DNA from: VFMC01 sp039796935
Lineage (GTDB): Bacteria > Actinomycetota > Acidimicrobiia > Acidimicrobiales > Ilumatobacteraceae
Direction: 5' to 3'
Assembly (NCBI GenBank): GCA_039796935.1
Contig: JBDKIV010000317.1
Location: 1 to 64,000 of the forward strand
DNA length: 64,000 nucleotides
In this document: positions 41,503 to 49,063 of the stretch, piece after piece
Layout of the letters: every line of letters starts with the position of its first letter
Numbering within the stretch: position 1 is the first letter of the stretch
Program-made: the position numbers and the translations under genes
The notes under the pieces: generated by a model
Seen by the model: the letters and a program-made list of their open reading frames with translations, nothing else
Databases searched by the model: none
Told to the model about the DNA's origin: nothing

Positions 41503-42717
41503 GTGCAACGAGTGGCAGTTCTCTCGCTCCACACGTCCCCGCTCGCGCAACCGGGCTCGGGTGACAGTGGCGGCATGAATGTGTACGTGCGCGAACTGGT
41601 TTCGGCGCTCGCGCAGAGCGGTATCGACTGCACGACGTTCACCCGAGCCACCGATCCGGGCCAGCCCGAGGTGGTGCAGATCGAGCCGGGGCATCGTGTG
41701 GTGCACGTGCGTGCCGGGGCATTCGACCTGGGCAAGGACGATCTGCTCTCGGTGGTCCCCCAGTACACTGATGCCGTCCGAGCGCATCTGCGCGGCGAGT
41801 TCCCGGCTGACGTCATCCACGCCAACTACTGGCTGAGCGGTCTGGCGGCGCATCGCTTGAAGCACGAGTGCGACCTGCCCTTCGTGACCACGTTCCACAC
41901 GCTCGCCCGGGTGAAGACGGCCGGCGGTGACGCCGAGTCCGACGTGAGGGACCGTGCCGAGGTCGAGATCATCGGCTGCGCCGACGCGATCTCGGTGAAC
42001 TGCGTCGAGGAGGAGCGTCAGTTCCGAGACCTGTACGGGGACGCTCCCGGCCGGATCGAAGTGGTTCACCCTGCGGTCGAGCGGGCCTTCTTCGCCCCGG
42101 GTGACCGTGGTGGTGCTCGCCGCGCGCTCGGGTTGCCGGCCGAGGCCCCGGTGTTGTTGTTCGTCGGTCGGATCCAGCCCTTGAAGGGGCCCGATGTGGC
42201 GGTGCGAGCACTGGCCGAGCTCGGTCGGCCCGATGCGATCCTGCTGTTGGTCGGTGGCGCGAGTGGTGGCGAGGGTGCAGCCGAGGTCGGTCGGTTGCAC
42301 GCGCTGATCGACGAGTTGGGCGTGGCGGGCCAGGTCCGCTTCGTCCCGCCGCAGCCCCACCACATCCTCAGCACCTACTACCGGGCAGCGAACGTGGTGC
42401 TCGTGCCGAGCCGGAGCGAGAGCTTCGGGTTGGTCGCTCTCGAGGCGGCGGCGTGCGGTGTGCCCGTGGTCGCGAGTGCCGTGGGTGGGTTGTTGACCTT
42501 GGTCGACGATGGCCGCTCGGGCTTCCTCGTTCCCCAGCGCGATCCGGGTCTGTTCGCCCGGCACGTGGCTCGCGTGCTCGACGACCCGGCGCTGGCCGCA
42601 CGTCTCGGTGCGCATGGCGAGGTGCTGTCGCGCCAGTACACGTGGGGGCTCGCGGCAGCGAGGTTGCGACGGTTGTACGCCGATCTGACGGTGCGCGAGC
42701 TGGTGGCCTGCCGATGA
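41503..42717 (+). CDS. mshA: D-inositol-3-phosphate glycosyltransferase (MshA)
   Basis: A 404-residue GT-B glycosyltransferase. Its N-terminus (VAVLSLHTSPLAQPGSGDSG, then GMNVYVREL), TTFHTLARVKT and the C-terminal donor site (LFVGRIQPLKGPD and PSRSESFGLVALEAAACGVP) are those of MshA, which starts mycothiol synthesis by joining GlcNAc to inositol 3-phosphate. This marks an actinobacterial thiol pathway. The GTG lies 10 bases after TAGGGT (41487-41492). The YbjN gene overlaps its end, an arrangement also seen in mycobacteria. Confidence 0.9.
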   Translation: MQRVAVLSLHTSPLAQPGSGDSGGMNVYVRELVSALAQSGIDCTTFTRATDPGQPEVVQIEPGHRVVHVRAGAFDLGKDDLLSVVPQYTDAVRAHLRGEFPADVIHANYWLSGLAAHRLKHECDLPFVTTFHTLARVKTAGGDAESDVRDRAEVEIIGCADAISVNCVEEERQFRDLYGDAPGRIEVVHPAVERAFFAPGDRGGARRALGLPAEAPVLLFVGRIQPLKGPDVAVRALAELGRPDAILLLVGGASGGEGAAEVGRLHALIDELGVAGQVRFVPPQPHHILSTYYRAANVVLVPSRSESFGLVALEAAACGVPVVASAVGGLLTLVDDGRSGFLVPQRDPGLFARHVARVLDDPALAARLGAHGEVLSRQYTWGLAAARLRRLYADLTVRELVACR

Positions 42718-43175
42718 CCGATGTCTTCGATCCGTCGTCACTCGCGGTGATCGAGCGCCAGATCGACGAGTGGTTGGCGTCGATGCGGGCCGCCGATCCC
42801 TCGATCGAGGCCATCGACCGAGGGGAGCCGGGTGAGCTGCGCTGGTATGTGCGGCTGCACGGCGAGCAGAAGGAGTTCACGACCATCTGGCTGACCCTCG
42901 GTCAGCGGACCTTGCGCTACGAGACGTACGTGATGCCTGCGCCGATCGACAACGTCGCCGAGGTGTACGAGTCGGTGCTCCGGCGCAACGAGCGGCTCGT
43001 CGGCGCCCATTTCTCGATCGGGGCCGAGGACGCCCTGTTCTTGCGGGGGGAGTTGCCGTTGGCGGCGTTGACCGAGCGCGAACTCGATCGGGTGATCGGC
43101 TCGCTCTTTTCGTACGTCGAGCAGAGCTTCCCGGCGCTCATCCGGCTGGGCTACGCACGTCACTTCGTCGACTGA
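42714..43175 (+). CDS. YbjN-domain protein
   Basis: A 153-residue YbjN-like protein, overlapping mshA by 4 bases. VIERQIDEWLASM, LRWYVRLHGEQKEFTTIWLT and LRYETYVMPAPIDNVAEVYES are typical, as is ALIRLGYARHFVD at the end. The fold resembles type III secretion chaperones; its biochemical role is unknown. Conserved placement next to mshA in actinobacteria suggests a link to thiol metabolism, but this is inference. Confidence 0.82.
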   Translation: MTDVFDPSSLAVIERQIDEWLASMRAADPSIEAIDRGEPGELRWYVRLHGEQKEFTTIWLTLGQRTLRYETYVMPAPIDNVAEVYESVLRRNERLVGAHFSIGAEDALFLRGELPLAALTERELDRVIGSLFSYVEQSFPALIRLGYARHFVD

Positions 43176-43366
43176 CGACGTCCCGGCTGGCCGAACCCGC
43201 CGGGCGGGCTCTGGCGCGACCAGGCCGGTTCGTCGGAAATTGTCGGCGGCTCCTTCCGATGTGGGCAGCTCGGTGGATCTCATTGGGTATCCCGGGTGGG
43301 CGGCAACGATCGGGGAAGTCGACCGCTCACCCGGGTGACCCCGGGCCGGGGCGTAGAGTTCGGCTC

Positions 43367-44158
43367 ATGACGGCACAGTTGGCGATCGTTGGCGGCGGCA
43401 ACATGGGGGCGGCCCTGCTCGGCGGGTTGGTGTCATCGGGCTGGGCCTCGCCCGACGATCTCGCCGTGGTCGAGGTGATCGCATCTCGCCGGCTCGAGTT
43501 GGCCGAGCAGTTCCCTGGCGTGGTCGTTGTCGAGCAGATCGTTCCGTGCGCGGCGGCAGTGATCGCCGTGAAGCCGGGTGATGTCACCGTGGCGACGGCA
43601 GCGGCGGTTGGCGCCGGGGCGCGCCGAATCCTGTCGATCGCTGCCGGGGTGTCCCTCGCCGATCTCGAATCCGCTGCGGGCGAGGCGGCGGTCGTCCGGT
43701 CGATGCCCAATACCCCGTCGCTGGTCGGCGAGGGCGCAGCGGCCATCTCGGGTGGTTCACGGGCCACCGAGGACGACCTGGCCTGGGCGGAGGGGGTGCT
43801 CGGTGCCGTGGGCACGGTCGTGCGGGTGCCCGAGTACCAACTCGACGCGGTCACCGGGTTGGCAGGGTCGGGTCCGGCGTACGTGTTCTTGATCGCAGAG
43901 GCCCTCATCGACGCCGGGGTGTTGAGCGGGCTGGCCCGTCCCACCGCCGAAGCGTTGGTCAGCCAGCTGTTGGTCGGCTCGGCGGCGTTGCTGGCGGATC
44001 GGGGTGACCCGGCTGCCCTGCGCGCCATGGTCACCTCGCCCGGGGGTACGACGGCGGCCGGGTTGAGGGCGCTCGAGGACCGTGGTGTGAGGGCCGCCAT
44101 GATCGACGCGGTGGTGGCAGCGGCCGAGCGCAGCCGCCAGCTGGGTGCCGGGCGCTGA
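43367..44158 (+). CDS. proC: Pyrroline-5-carboxylate reductase
   Basis: A 263-residue ProC. LAIVGGGNMGAALLGGLVSSG is the NADPH loop, VIAVKPGDV the following strand, VVRSMPNTPSLVGEG the substrate region and GLAGSGPAYVFLIAEALIDA plus VTSPGGTTAAGLRALE the C-terminal signature. It makes proline from pyrroline-5-carboxylate. The ATG is 7 bases after TAGAGT (43354-43359), favouring it over an upstream ATG at 43259. The preceding 190-bp gap contains an 8-bp inverted repeat (CCCGGGTG/CACCCGGG) and no gene. Confidence 0.94.
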   Translation: MTAQLAIVGGGNMGAALLGGLVSSGWASPDDLAVVEVIASRRLELAEQFPGVVVVEQIVPCAAAVIAVKPGDVTVATAAAVGAGARRILSIAAGVSLADLESAAGEAAVVRSMPNTPSLVGEGAAAISGGSRATEDDLAWAEGVLGAVGTVVRVPEYQLDAVTGLAGSGPAYVFLIAEALIDAGVLSGLARPTAEALVSQLLVGSAALLADRGDPAALRAMVTSPGGTTAAGLRALEDRGVRAAMIDAVVAAAERSRQLGAGR

Positions 44159-44199
44159 CGACCGGGCCTGCACGACCGGGCCTGCACGACCCGACCTGC
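44158..44199. repeat. 14-bp tandem repeat starting at the proC stop codon
   Basis: ACGACCGGGCCTGC is perfectly duplicated (44158-44171, 44172-44185), with a third copy carrying two changes and a decayed fourth. The first base of the array is the last base of the proC TGA. Confidence 0.88.
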
Positions 44200-44275
44200 C
44201 CGACCGGACCGCGAACCCGAGCACTGCTCCGCGAAAAAATCCAGCGTGACTCTTTTCTCACCGAAACCTTGGGCA

Positions 44276-44394
44276 TAGAGTGCACGCAGGTCATTTGACC
44301 GCCGGTTGTTCGCAACCGGGTGTCGCGCCCGGCAACGGGCAGCGCCGGACGGGCTGGTGCCATCGGGGGGTTGGCATCAGCCCGTTCGCTTTTT
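44276..44394 (+). ncRNA. Candidate structured noncoding RNA with UUCG, GNRA and terminator hairpins
   Basis: Between proC and the SAM hydrolase gene, TAGAGT (44276-44281) could start an RNA of about 105 nt. It would fold as CCGGTTG-TTCG-CAACCGG (44302-44319), a perfect stem with a UUCG tetraloop. Next is GCCCG-GCAA-CGGGC (44327-44340), a stem with a GNRA tetraloop, then a 13-bp stem with a G-rich loop and a U-run (44349-44394). No reading frame is contained. The next gene has its own TANNNT box right after the terminator, so the RNA need not be a 5' leader. It does not match RNA families I know; the antisense strand would show a six-C loop. Confidence 0.5.
44349..44394 (+). terminator. Intrinsic terminator
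   Basis: ACGGGCTGGTGCC (44349-44361) pairs with GGCATCAGCCCGT (44373-44385), including one G-U pair, around an 11-base loop containing six Gs. CTTTTT follows at 44389-44394. It is the clearest U-tailed terminator in the window and ends the RNA candidate, just before the next gene's promoter box. Confidence 0.75.
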
Positions 44395-44416
44395 CCGGCC
44401 ACTAGCGTCGCTCGTC

Positions 44417-45280
44417 ATGGGCCGCCGCTACGACACCGTTTCGTTCCTCTCCGATCTCGGGACGCAGGACGAGTTGGTGGGAGTGGTCACGGCAGTGCTC
44501 GCCGACCTGGCGCCACATGCCCGGGTGATCCACCTCACCCACGAGATCCCGCCCTTCGACATCCGTGCCGGCAGCCTCGCGCTGGCGCGCGCGATCGGGT
44601 ACGTGCCGGCCGGTGTCGTGTTGGCCTCGGTCGATCCGGGTGCCCTCGTCGACCGGCCCGCCGTAGCCGTCGAGGTTGCCGATGGTGCGGGCGTGCTGGT
44701 GGGGCCCGACAACGGTCTGCTGGCCCCGGCGGTGGCGATGGCCGGCGGCGCCGGTCGGTGCGTGGCGCTCACCGACGCGGCCCGTCATCTCGGTGCTCCC
44801 GGGCGATCGTTCGCGGCCCGTGACGTGCTGGCTCCGATCGCGGCGGCTCTGTGTACCGGGGTCGACCTCGACGAACTCGGCGACCCGGTCGATGCGGGCA
44901 CGCTCGTGCCGGGTGTGGTGCCGTTGCCCCGGGACGAGGCAGGGGTCGTCCTGTGCGAGGTGCTCTGGGTCGACCGGTTCGGCAACTGCCAGCTGAACGT
45001 CGGTCCCGACGAGGTCGCGGCCCTGGGCGATCCGATCAGCGTGCGCGTCGGCGACCAGAGCGACCCGACGGTCCGTTCGGTCGCTCGGGTCGAGCGATTC
45101 GCCGACATCGGTGTGGGCGCGATCGGGATGATCGTCGACGCCTACGGCATGCTCGCCCTCTCGCTCGATCGTCGATCGGCTGCCGACGAACTCGGCCTGG
45201 TCGCCGGAGACCAGGTGGTGCTCGCCCCTGGTGGTTCGCCGTCGCCGGTGAGCACTCGGGTCGAACTGCGCCGGCCCTGA
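44417..45280 (+). CDS. SAM hydroxide adenosyltransferase (DUF62 family)
   Basis: A 287-residue protein of the fluorinase/chlorinase/DUF62 fold. SFLSDLGTQDELVGVV, IHLTHEIPPFDIRAGSLALA, LVGPDNGLLAPA and VDRFGNCQLNVG follow the family order. Most non-halogenating members hydrolyse S-adenosylmethionine to adenosine and methionine with an activated water. A chlorinase is unlikely because halogenases have an additional loop not evident here. TAGCGT (44403-44408) lies 8 bases before the ATG. The stop codon begins a 14-bp tandem repeat. Confidence 0.85.
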   Translation: MGRRYDTVSFLSDLGTQDELVGVVTAVLADLAPHARVIHLTHEIPPFDIRAGSLALARAIGYVPAGVVLASVDPGALVDRPAVAVEVADGAGVLVGPDNGLLAPAVAMAGGAGRCVALTDAARHLGAPGRSFAARDVLAPIAAALCTGVDLDELGDPVDAGTLVPGVVPLPRDEAGVVLCEVLWVDRFGNCQLNVGPDEVAALGDPISVRVGDQSDPTVRSVARVERFADIGVGAIGMIVDAYGMLALSLDRRSAADELGLVAGDQVVLAPGGSPSPVSTRVELRRP

Positions 45281-45334
45281 GCACCTGGCGCTGAGTACCC
45301 GGCCCCGAGTACCCGGCCCCGAGCACCCGGCGGG
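45279..45334. repeat. 14-bp tandem repeat, four copies, starting in a stop codon
   Basis: Units GAGCACCTGGCGCT, GAGTACCCGGCCCC (twice, identical) and GAGCACCCGGCGGG run end to end from 45279. The first two G-A junctions recreate TGA (45278 and 45292). The array ends 10 bases before the promoter box of the next small gene. Confidence 0.9.
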
Positions 45335-45357
45335 TGCGTTGGGTACAGTGACGAGCG

Positions 45358-45441
45358 ATGCGTCCTGCAACCACCCTGACCCTCGGGCTCTTGCTGCTCG
45401 CCATTCTTGCCGCCGGGCTCGTCTCGCTCCTGCGGTACTGA
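45358..45441 (+). CDS. Leaderless 27-residue single-helix membrane microprotein
   Basis: A 28-codon frame runs from ATG 45358 to TGA 45439-45441. It encodes MRPATTLTLGLLLLAILAAG followed by LVSLLRY, a short basic start, a single hydrophobic helix and an Arg-Tyr end. TACAGT (45344-45349) lies 8 bases before the ATG, exactly the spacing of leaderless starts elsewhere in the window, which argues that it is expressed. Function unknown; such proteins often modulate membrane partners. It lies between the SAM hydrolase and an acyl-CoA synthetase gene. Confidence 0.55.
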   Translation: MRPATTLTLGLLLLAILAAGLVSLLRY

Positions 45442-45499
45442 GCGCACGGCTAGCATCGCGGCGGTCCCGGACGGGCGCCGCAGAAGGGGGCGGGCGGAG

Positions 45500-46990
45500 A
45501 TGAATCTCGCACACATCATCGACGAGCACGCTGCCGATCGCGTGGCGGTGATCAGTCGCAACCGGTCGACCACGTACGGTGAGCTCCGCGACGGTGTCGA
45601 GCGGCTTCGTGGTGGTCTGGCGTCGATCGGTGTCGGTTCGGGCGACCGAGTGGCGCTGCTGTGTGGCAACGGCACGGCATTCGTGGCCGTCTACCTGGCC
45701 ACGGTCGGGTTGGGAGCGGTGGCGGTGCCGCTCAATCCGGCGAGTCCGGCGCTCGAACTCGAGCGCGAGTTGGCGGCGGTGTCGGCGCAGGTCGTCGTGG
45801 TCGAGGCGTCGGCTGCGGCAGCGTGGCGCAGTGTTCGGCCCGACGCAGTGCCGTCGGTGACGTCCGTGGTCGCCACCGAGGCCGGCCTGATCGACGGGGC
45901 GGTGCTGCTCGCCGATCTGTTGACCGCCGACCCGCTCGGTGCGGTCGAGGTCGAACCCGACGAGGTCGCCGCCTTGATGTTCACGAGCGGCACGGCCGGC
46001 GCGCCGCGTGCGGCGATGCTGAGCCATGGGAACCTGCTCGCCAACATCGCGCAGGGCCTGTCGGTGCCCGAGCGGATCCGGGCCGACGACGTCGTCTACG
46101 GAGTGCTTCCGCTCTTCCACATCTTCGGGCTCAACGTCGTGCTCGGCATGTCGCTGGCCCAGGGTGCCACGCTCGTCCTGGTGCAGCGCTTCGATCCATC
46201 GACGGCGCTCGACACCATCCGCGATCGCCACGTCACCGTCGTGCCCGGCGCTCCACCGATGTGGGTGGCGTTCAGTCACTTCGACGAGGCGCCCGTCGAC
46301 AGCTTCGCCCGCGTGCGGCTGGCGCTGACGGGCGCCTCGAGGATGCCCGACGAGCCGACGCGCCGTCTTCGCGACCGGTTCGGTCTCGAGTTGCGCGAGG
46401 GGTACGGGCTCACCGAGGCGTCCCCGGTGGTGACGAGTTCTGCTGGCATGCCGTCCCGCATCGGTTCGGTGGGTCGGGTGCTCGATGGCGTCGACGTGCG
46501 ATTGGTCGACGAGTCGGGCGACGACGTGGTGCAGGGTGATGTGGGCGAGATCTGGGTGAAGGGGCCGAACGTCTTCCTCGGGTACCTGGACGACCCCGAG
46601 CAGACGGCCAGGGTGTTGACCGCCGATGGATGGCTGCGCACGGGTGACATCGGCAGCGTCGACGAGGACGGCTATCTCTACCTGGTCGACCGCGCGAAGG
46701 ACCTCATCATCGTCAGCGGGTTCAACGTGTATCCGGCCGAGGTGGAAGAGGTGCTGCTCGAGCATCCCTCGATCGCCGAGGCCGGGGTGGTCGGCGTGCC
46801 GCACCCGCACCAGGGCGAGGCGGTGAAGGCGTTCGTGGTCCTCGCGCCGGGTGCCGAAATCGACGAGGAGCAGGCGATCGAGTGGTGCGGCGATCATCTG
46901 GCCCGGTACAAGTGCCCGGGCAAGGTGCTGTTCGTCGATGAACTACCGCGGAACCTGAACGGGAAGTTGCTCCGTCGGTCGCTGGTCTGA
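45500..46990 (+). CDS. AMP-dependent acyl-CoA synthetase/ligase
   Basis: A 496-residue ANL-superfamily enzyme. The P-loop is MFTSGTAGAPRAAMLSH, followed by YGVLPLFHIFGLN, LREGYGLTEASPVV (adenylate site), GWLRTGDIGSVDEDGYLYLVDR (hinge) and NLNGKLLRRSLV (C-terminal lysine). It activates a carboxylic acid, probably a fatty or aromatic acid, to its CoA thioester. Start at ATG 45500 after an AGAAGGGGG ribosome binding site; TAGCAT at 45454-45459 may be the promoter, giving a leadered message. A hairpin lies after the stop. Confidence 0.9.
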   Translation: MNLAHIIDEHAADRVAVISRNRSTTYGELRDGVERLRGGLASIGVGSGDRVALLCGNGTAFVAVYLATVGLGAVAVPLNPASPALELERELAAVSAQVVVVEASAAAAWRSVRPDAVPSVTSVVATEAGLIDGAVLLADLLTADPLGAVEVEPDEVAALMFTSGTAGAPRAAMLSHGNLLANIAQGLSVPERIRADDVVYGVLPLFHIFGLNVVLGMSLAQGATLVLVQRFDPSTALDTIRDRHVTVVPGAPPMWVAFSHFDEAPVDSFARVRLALTGASRMPDEPTRRLRDRFGLELREGYGLTEASPVVTSSAGMPSRIGSVGRVLDGVDVRLVDESGDDVVQGDVGEIWVKGPNVFLGYLDDPEQTARVLTADGWLRTGDIGSVDEDGYLYLVDRAKDLIIVSGFNVYPAEVEEVLLEHPSIAEAGVVGVPHPHQGEAVKAFVVLAPGAEIDEEQAIEWCGDHLARYKCPGKVLFVDELPRNLNGKLLRRSLV

Positions 46991-47006
46991 GGGGTCGGAC
47001 GTGACG

Positions 47007-47028
47007 CATGCCCTGCTGGCAGGGCATG
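47007..47028. terminator. Perfect hairpin after the acyl-CoA synthetase gene
   Basis: CATGCCCTGC (47007-47016) and GCAGGGCATG (47019-47028) form a 10-bp perfect inverted repeat with only TG between. There is no U-run. It lies 16 bp after the stop and just before the Rex operator. Confidence 0.45.
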
Positions 47029-47036
47029 GACCAGCT

Positions 47037-47065
47037 TTGTGAACGTGTGCACAACCGCGTAACGT
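47037..47065 (+). promoter_or_regulatory. Rex operator overlapping the rex leaderless promoter
   Basis: TTGTGAACGTGTGCACAA (47037-47054) matches the Rex operator consensus TTGTGAAN4TTCACAA except at one position in each centre. TAACGT (47060-47065) follows at once and lies 8 bases before the rex ATG. Binding would cover the -35 to -10 region, so Rex should repress its own gene and the heme genes behind it when NADH is low. Confidence 0.85.
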
Positions 47066-47073
47066 GACGGCCG

Positions 47074-47787
47074 ATGCCCACCGATCGCCCGCGTCGTCGC
47101 ATTCCCGAGGCCACGGTTGCTCGTCTGCCGGTGTACCTGCGGATACTCGGCGAGCAGGCCGACGACGAGGTCGATTCGATCTCGTCCGACCGTCTGGCCG
47201 ATCTGGCCGGGGTGAACGCCGCGAAGGTACGCAAGGACCTGAGCTATCTCGGTAGCTACGGCACCCGCGGTGTCGGGTACGAGGTTGCGTACCTGGTGTA
47301 CCAGATCCGCCGCGAGTTGGGCCTGACACATGATTGGCCCGTGGTGATCGTCGGCGCCGGCAATCTCGGTCAGGCGCTGCTCGGGTACGGTGGGTTCGGT
47401 CAGCGTGGCTTCCCGGTGGTCGGCATCGTCGACATCGATCCCGACAAGATCGGGACGGTGCTCGGTGGGGTCCGGGTGCGCCATGCCGACGAGCTGCGCC
47501 AGATCGTCCAGTCGAAGCAGGTCAACATCGGTGTGATCACCACCCCGGCCGTCGCTGCGCAGGGCGCGGCGGAGCTGCTGGTCGAGGCCGGCGTGACGAG
47601 CATCCTCAACTTCGCCCCGGTGGTGCTCAACGTGCCTCGCTCGGTCGAGGTCCGCAAGGTCGACCTGTCGGTCGAGCTGCAGATCCTCAGCTATCACGAG
47701 CAACGTCGTCACGACCAGCGGCGTCCGTCTGCACCGACGCTGCGTTCGGTGCCCAGCGCTGCGGCTCCACGGACCGCGAGCGCGTAA
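47074..47787 (+). CDS. rex: Redox-sensing transcriptional repressor Rex
   Basis: A 237-residue Rex. The winged helix includes RIPEATVARLPVYLRILGEQ, SSDRLADLAGVNAAKVRKDL and SYLGSYGTRGVGYEVAYLV; the NAD(H)-binding domain includes VVIVGAGNLGQALLGYGGF and ILNFAPVVLNVPRSVEVRKV. Rex releases DNA when NADH binds. A clear operator lies upstream, indicating autoregulation. In Streptomyces rex heads the hemACD operon, and the same order is seen here. The TAA stop is embedded in TAAGGT (47785-47790), 10 bases before the hemA ATG. Confidence 0.96.
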   Translation: MPTDRPRRRIPEATVARLPVYLRILGEQADDEVDSISSDRLADLAGVNAAKVRKDLSYLGSYGTRGVGYEVAYLVYQIRRELGLTHDWPVVIVGAGNLGQALLGYGGFGQRGFPVVGIVDIDPDKIGTVLGGVRVRHADELRQIVQSKQVNIGVITTPAVAAQGAAELLVEAGVTSILNFAPVVLNVPRSVEVRKVDLSVELQILSYHEQRRHDQRRPSAPTLRSVPSAAAPRTASA

Positions 47788-47800
47788 GGTCGGGGTCGTC

Positions 47801-49063
47801 ATGTCCATCGTGGTCATCGGAGTCAACCATCGCACCGGTCCGCTCTCGATGCTCGAGCGCGTCGCCGTGTCGCCGGCCGATGTGCACAAGGCGATCGCCG
47901 GGCTGGTCTCGCGGCCCAACGTCCGCGAGGCGGTCATCCTCAGCACGTGCAACCGCACCGAGGTGTACGCCGTGGCCGAGCGGTTCCACGGCGCGTATGC
48001 GGACATCCGTGACTTCTTCTGCGAGGTCGGCGGCCTCGATCCGGACGATCTCCATCCGCACCTGTACAGCCAGCACGACGAGGCGGCCGTGAGCCACCTG
48101 TTCGAGGTGGCGGCCGGGCTCGATTCTGCCGTGCTCGGAGAGACCGAGATCCTCGGCCAGGTCCGTCAGGCGTGGGAGACCGCTCAGGCCGAGGGCGGGG
48201 CCAAGAGCACGCTCAACCTGCTGTTCCGTCACGCCCTCGAGACGGGCAAGCGGGCGCGTACCGAGACGGCGATCAGTCGTTCGACGGCCTCGGTCAGCAG
48301 CGCTGCCGTCGAGATGGTGGCCGAGCGTCTGCACGGTTCTCTGGCCGATGCCCGCGTGCTGGTGATCGGCGCCGGCGAGATGGGCGAGGGTGTCGCCGTC
48401 GCGCTGGTCGGTGCTGGTGCCACGCACATCACCGTCGCCAACAGGACGCCCGAACGAGCCGTGGCGCTCGCCGAGCGGGTCCACGGATCGGTCGTCGCCT
48501 ATCAGGACGTGCCGACCGCACTGGCGCACGCCGATGTCCTGCTCACCTGCAGTCGGGCCGGCACGGTGGTCATCGACGCAGATCTCGTCGCCGAGGCTCG
48601 GCGTGGGGTCGAGTCGCCGCTGCTGGTGGTCGACATCGCCGTGCCGCGCAACGTCGACCCGGCAGCGTCGAGCCTTCCCGGTGTGACCCTGCTCGACCTC
48701 GACGATCTGCGCGACTGGGCGGCGCGGGGTATCGAGCAGCGCTCGCACGAGGCGGCGCACGTGCGCGACATCGTCGGTGAAGAGGTCGAGCGGTTCGTCG
48801 TCGATGTGACCTCGCGCCAGGCTGCACCGCTGGTGGCATCGCTGCACGAGCGCGCCGAGCAGGTGCGCACGGCAGAGCTCGAGCGGTTCGCCTCGAAGCT
48901 GGCTGCGCTCGACCCGTCGCAGCGGTCTGCGGTCGAGGCGCTCACCCGAGGAATCGTTGCCAAGTTGTTGCACCAGCCGTCCGTCCGCCTGAAAGACGAC
49001 GTCGGCACCCCGCAGGGCGAGCGCAACGCCGCCGCCGTGCGTGACCTCTTCGATCTGCCGTGA
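47801..49063 (+). CDS. hemA: Glutamyl-tRNA reductase
   Basis: A 420-residue enzyme catalysing the first committed step of C5 heme synthesis, from glutamyl-tRNA to glutamate-1-semialdehyde. Catalytic Cys50 lies in LSTCNRTEVY. AAGLDSAVLGETEILGQVRQA is the family signature, VLVIGAGEMGEG the NADPH loop and VVDIAVPRNVDP the later block; the C-terminal helix mediates dimerisation. The hemC start overlaps its stop (GTGA). Confidence 0.96.
   Translation: MSIVVIGVNHRTGPLSMLERVAVSPADVHKAIAGLVSRPNVREAVILSTCNRTEVYAVAERFHGAYADIRDFFCEVGGLDPDDLHPHLYSQHDEAAVSHLFEVAAGLDSAVLGETEILGQVRQAWETAQAEGGAKSTLNLLFRHALETGKRARTETAISRSTASVSSAAVEMVAERLHGSLADARVLVIGAGEMGEGVAVALVGAGATHITVANRTPERAVALAERVHGSVVAYQDVPTALAHADVLLTCSRAGTVVIDADLVAEARRGVESPLLVVDIAVPRNVDPAASSLPGVTLLDLDDLRDWAARGIEQRSHEAAHVRDIVGEEVERFVVDVTSRQAAPLVASLHERAEQVRTAELERFASKLAALDPSQRSAVEALTRGIVAKLLHQPSVRLKDDVGTPQGERNAAAVRDLFDLP

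Noticed and set aside
44276..44394. 6C RNA of actinobacteria
   Set aside because: 6C RNAs have two hairpins with C-rich loops. Only one six-base run exists here, and it is G on the sense strand.
44417..45280. SAM-dependent chlorinase or fluorinase
   Set aside because: The length and motifs fit DUF62 SAM hydrolases, and no halogenase-specific insert or biosynthetic cluster is seen.
44402..46897. Minus-strand open frame of 831 codons
   Set aside because: It is antisense to the SAM hydroxide adenosyltransferase and the acyl-CoA synthetase, crosses a terminator and a tandem repeat, and shows no domain.
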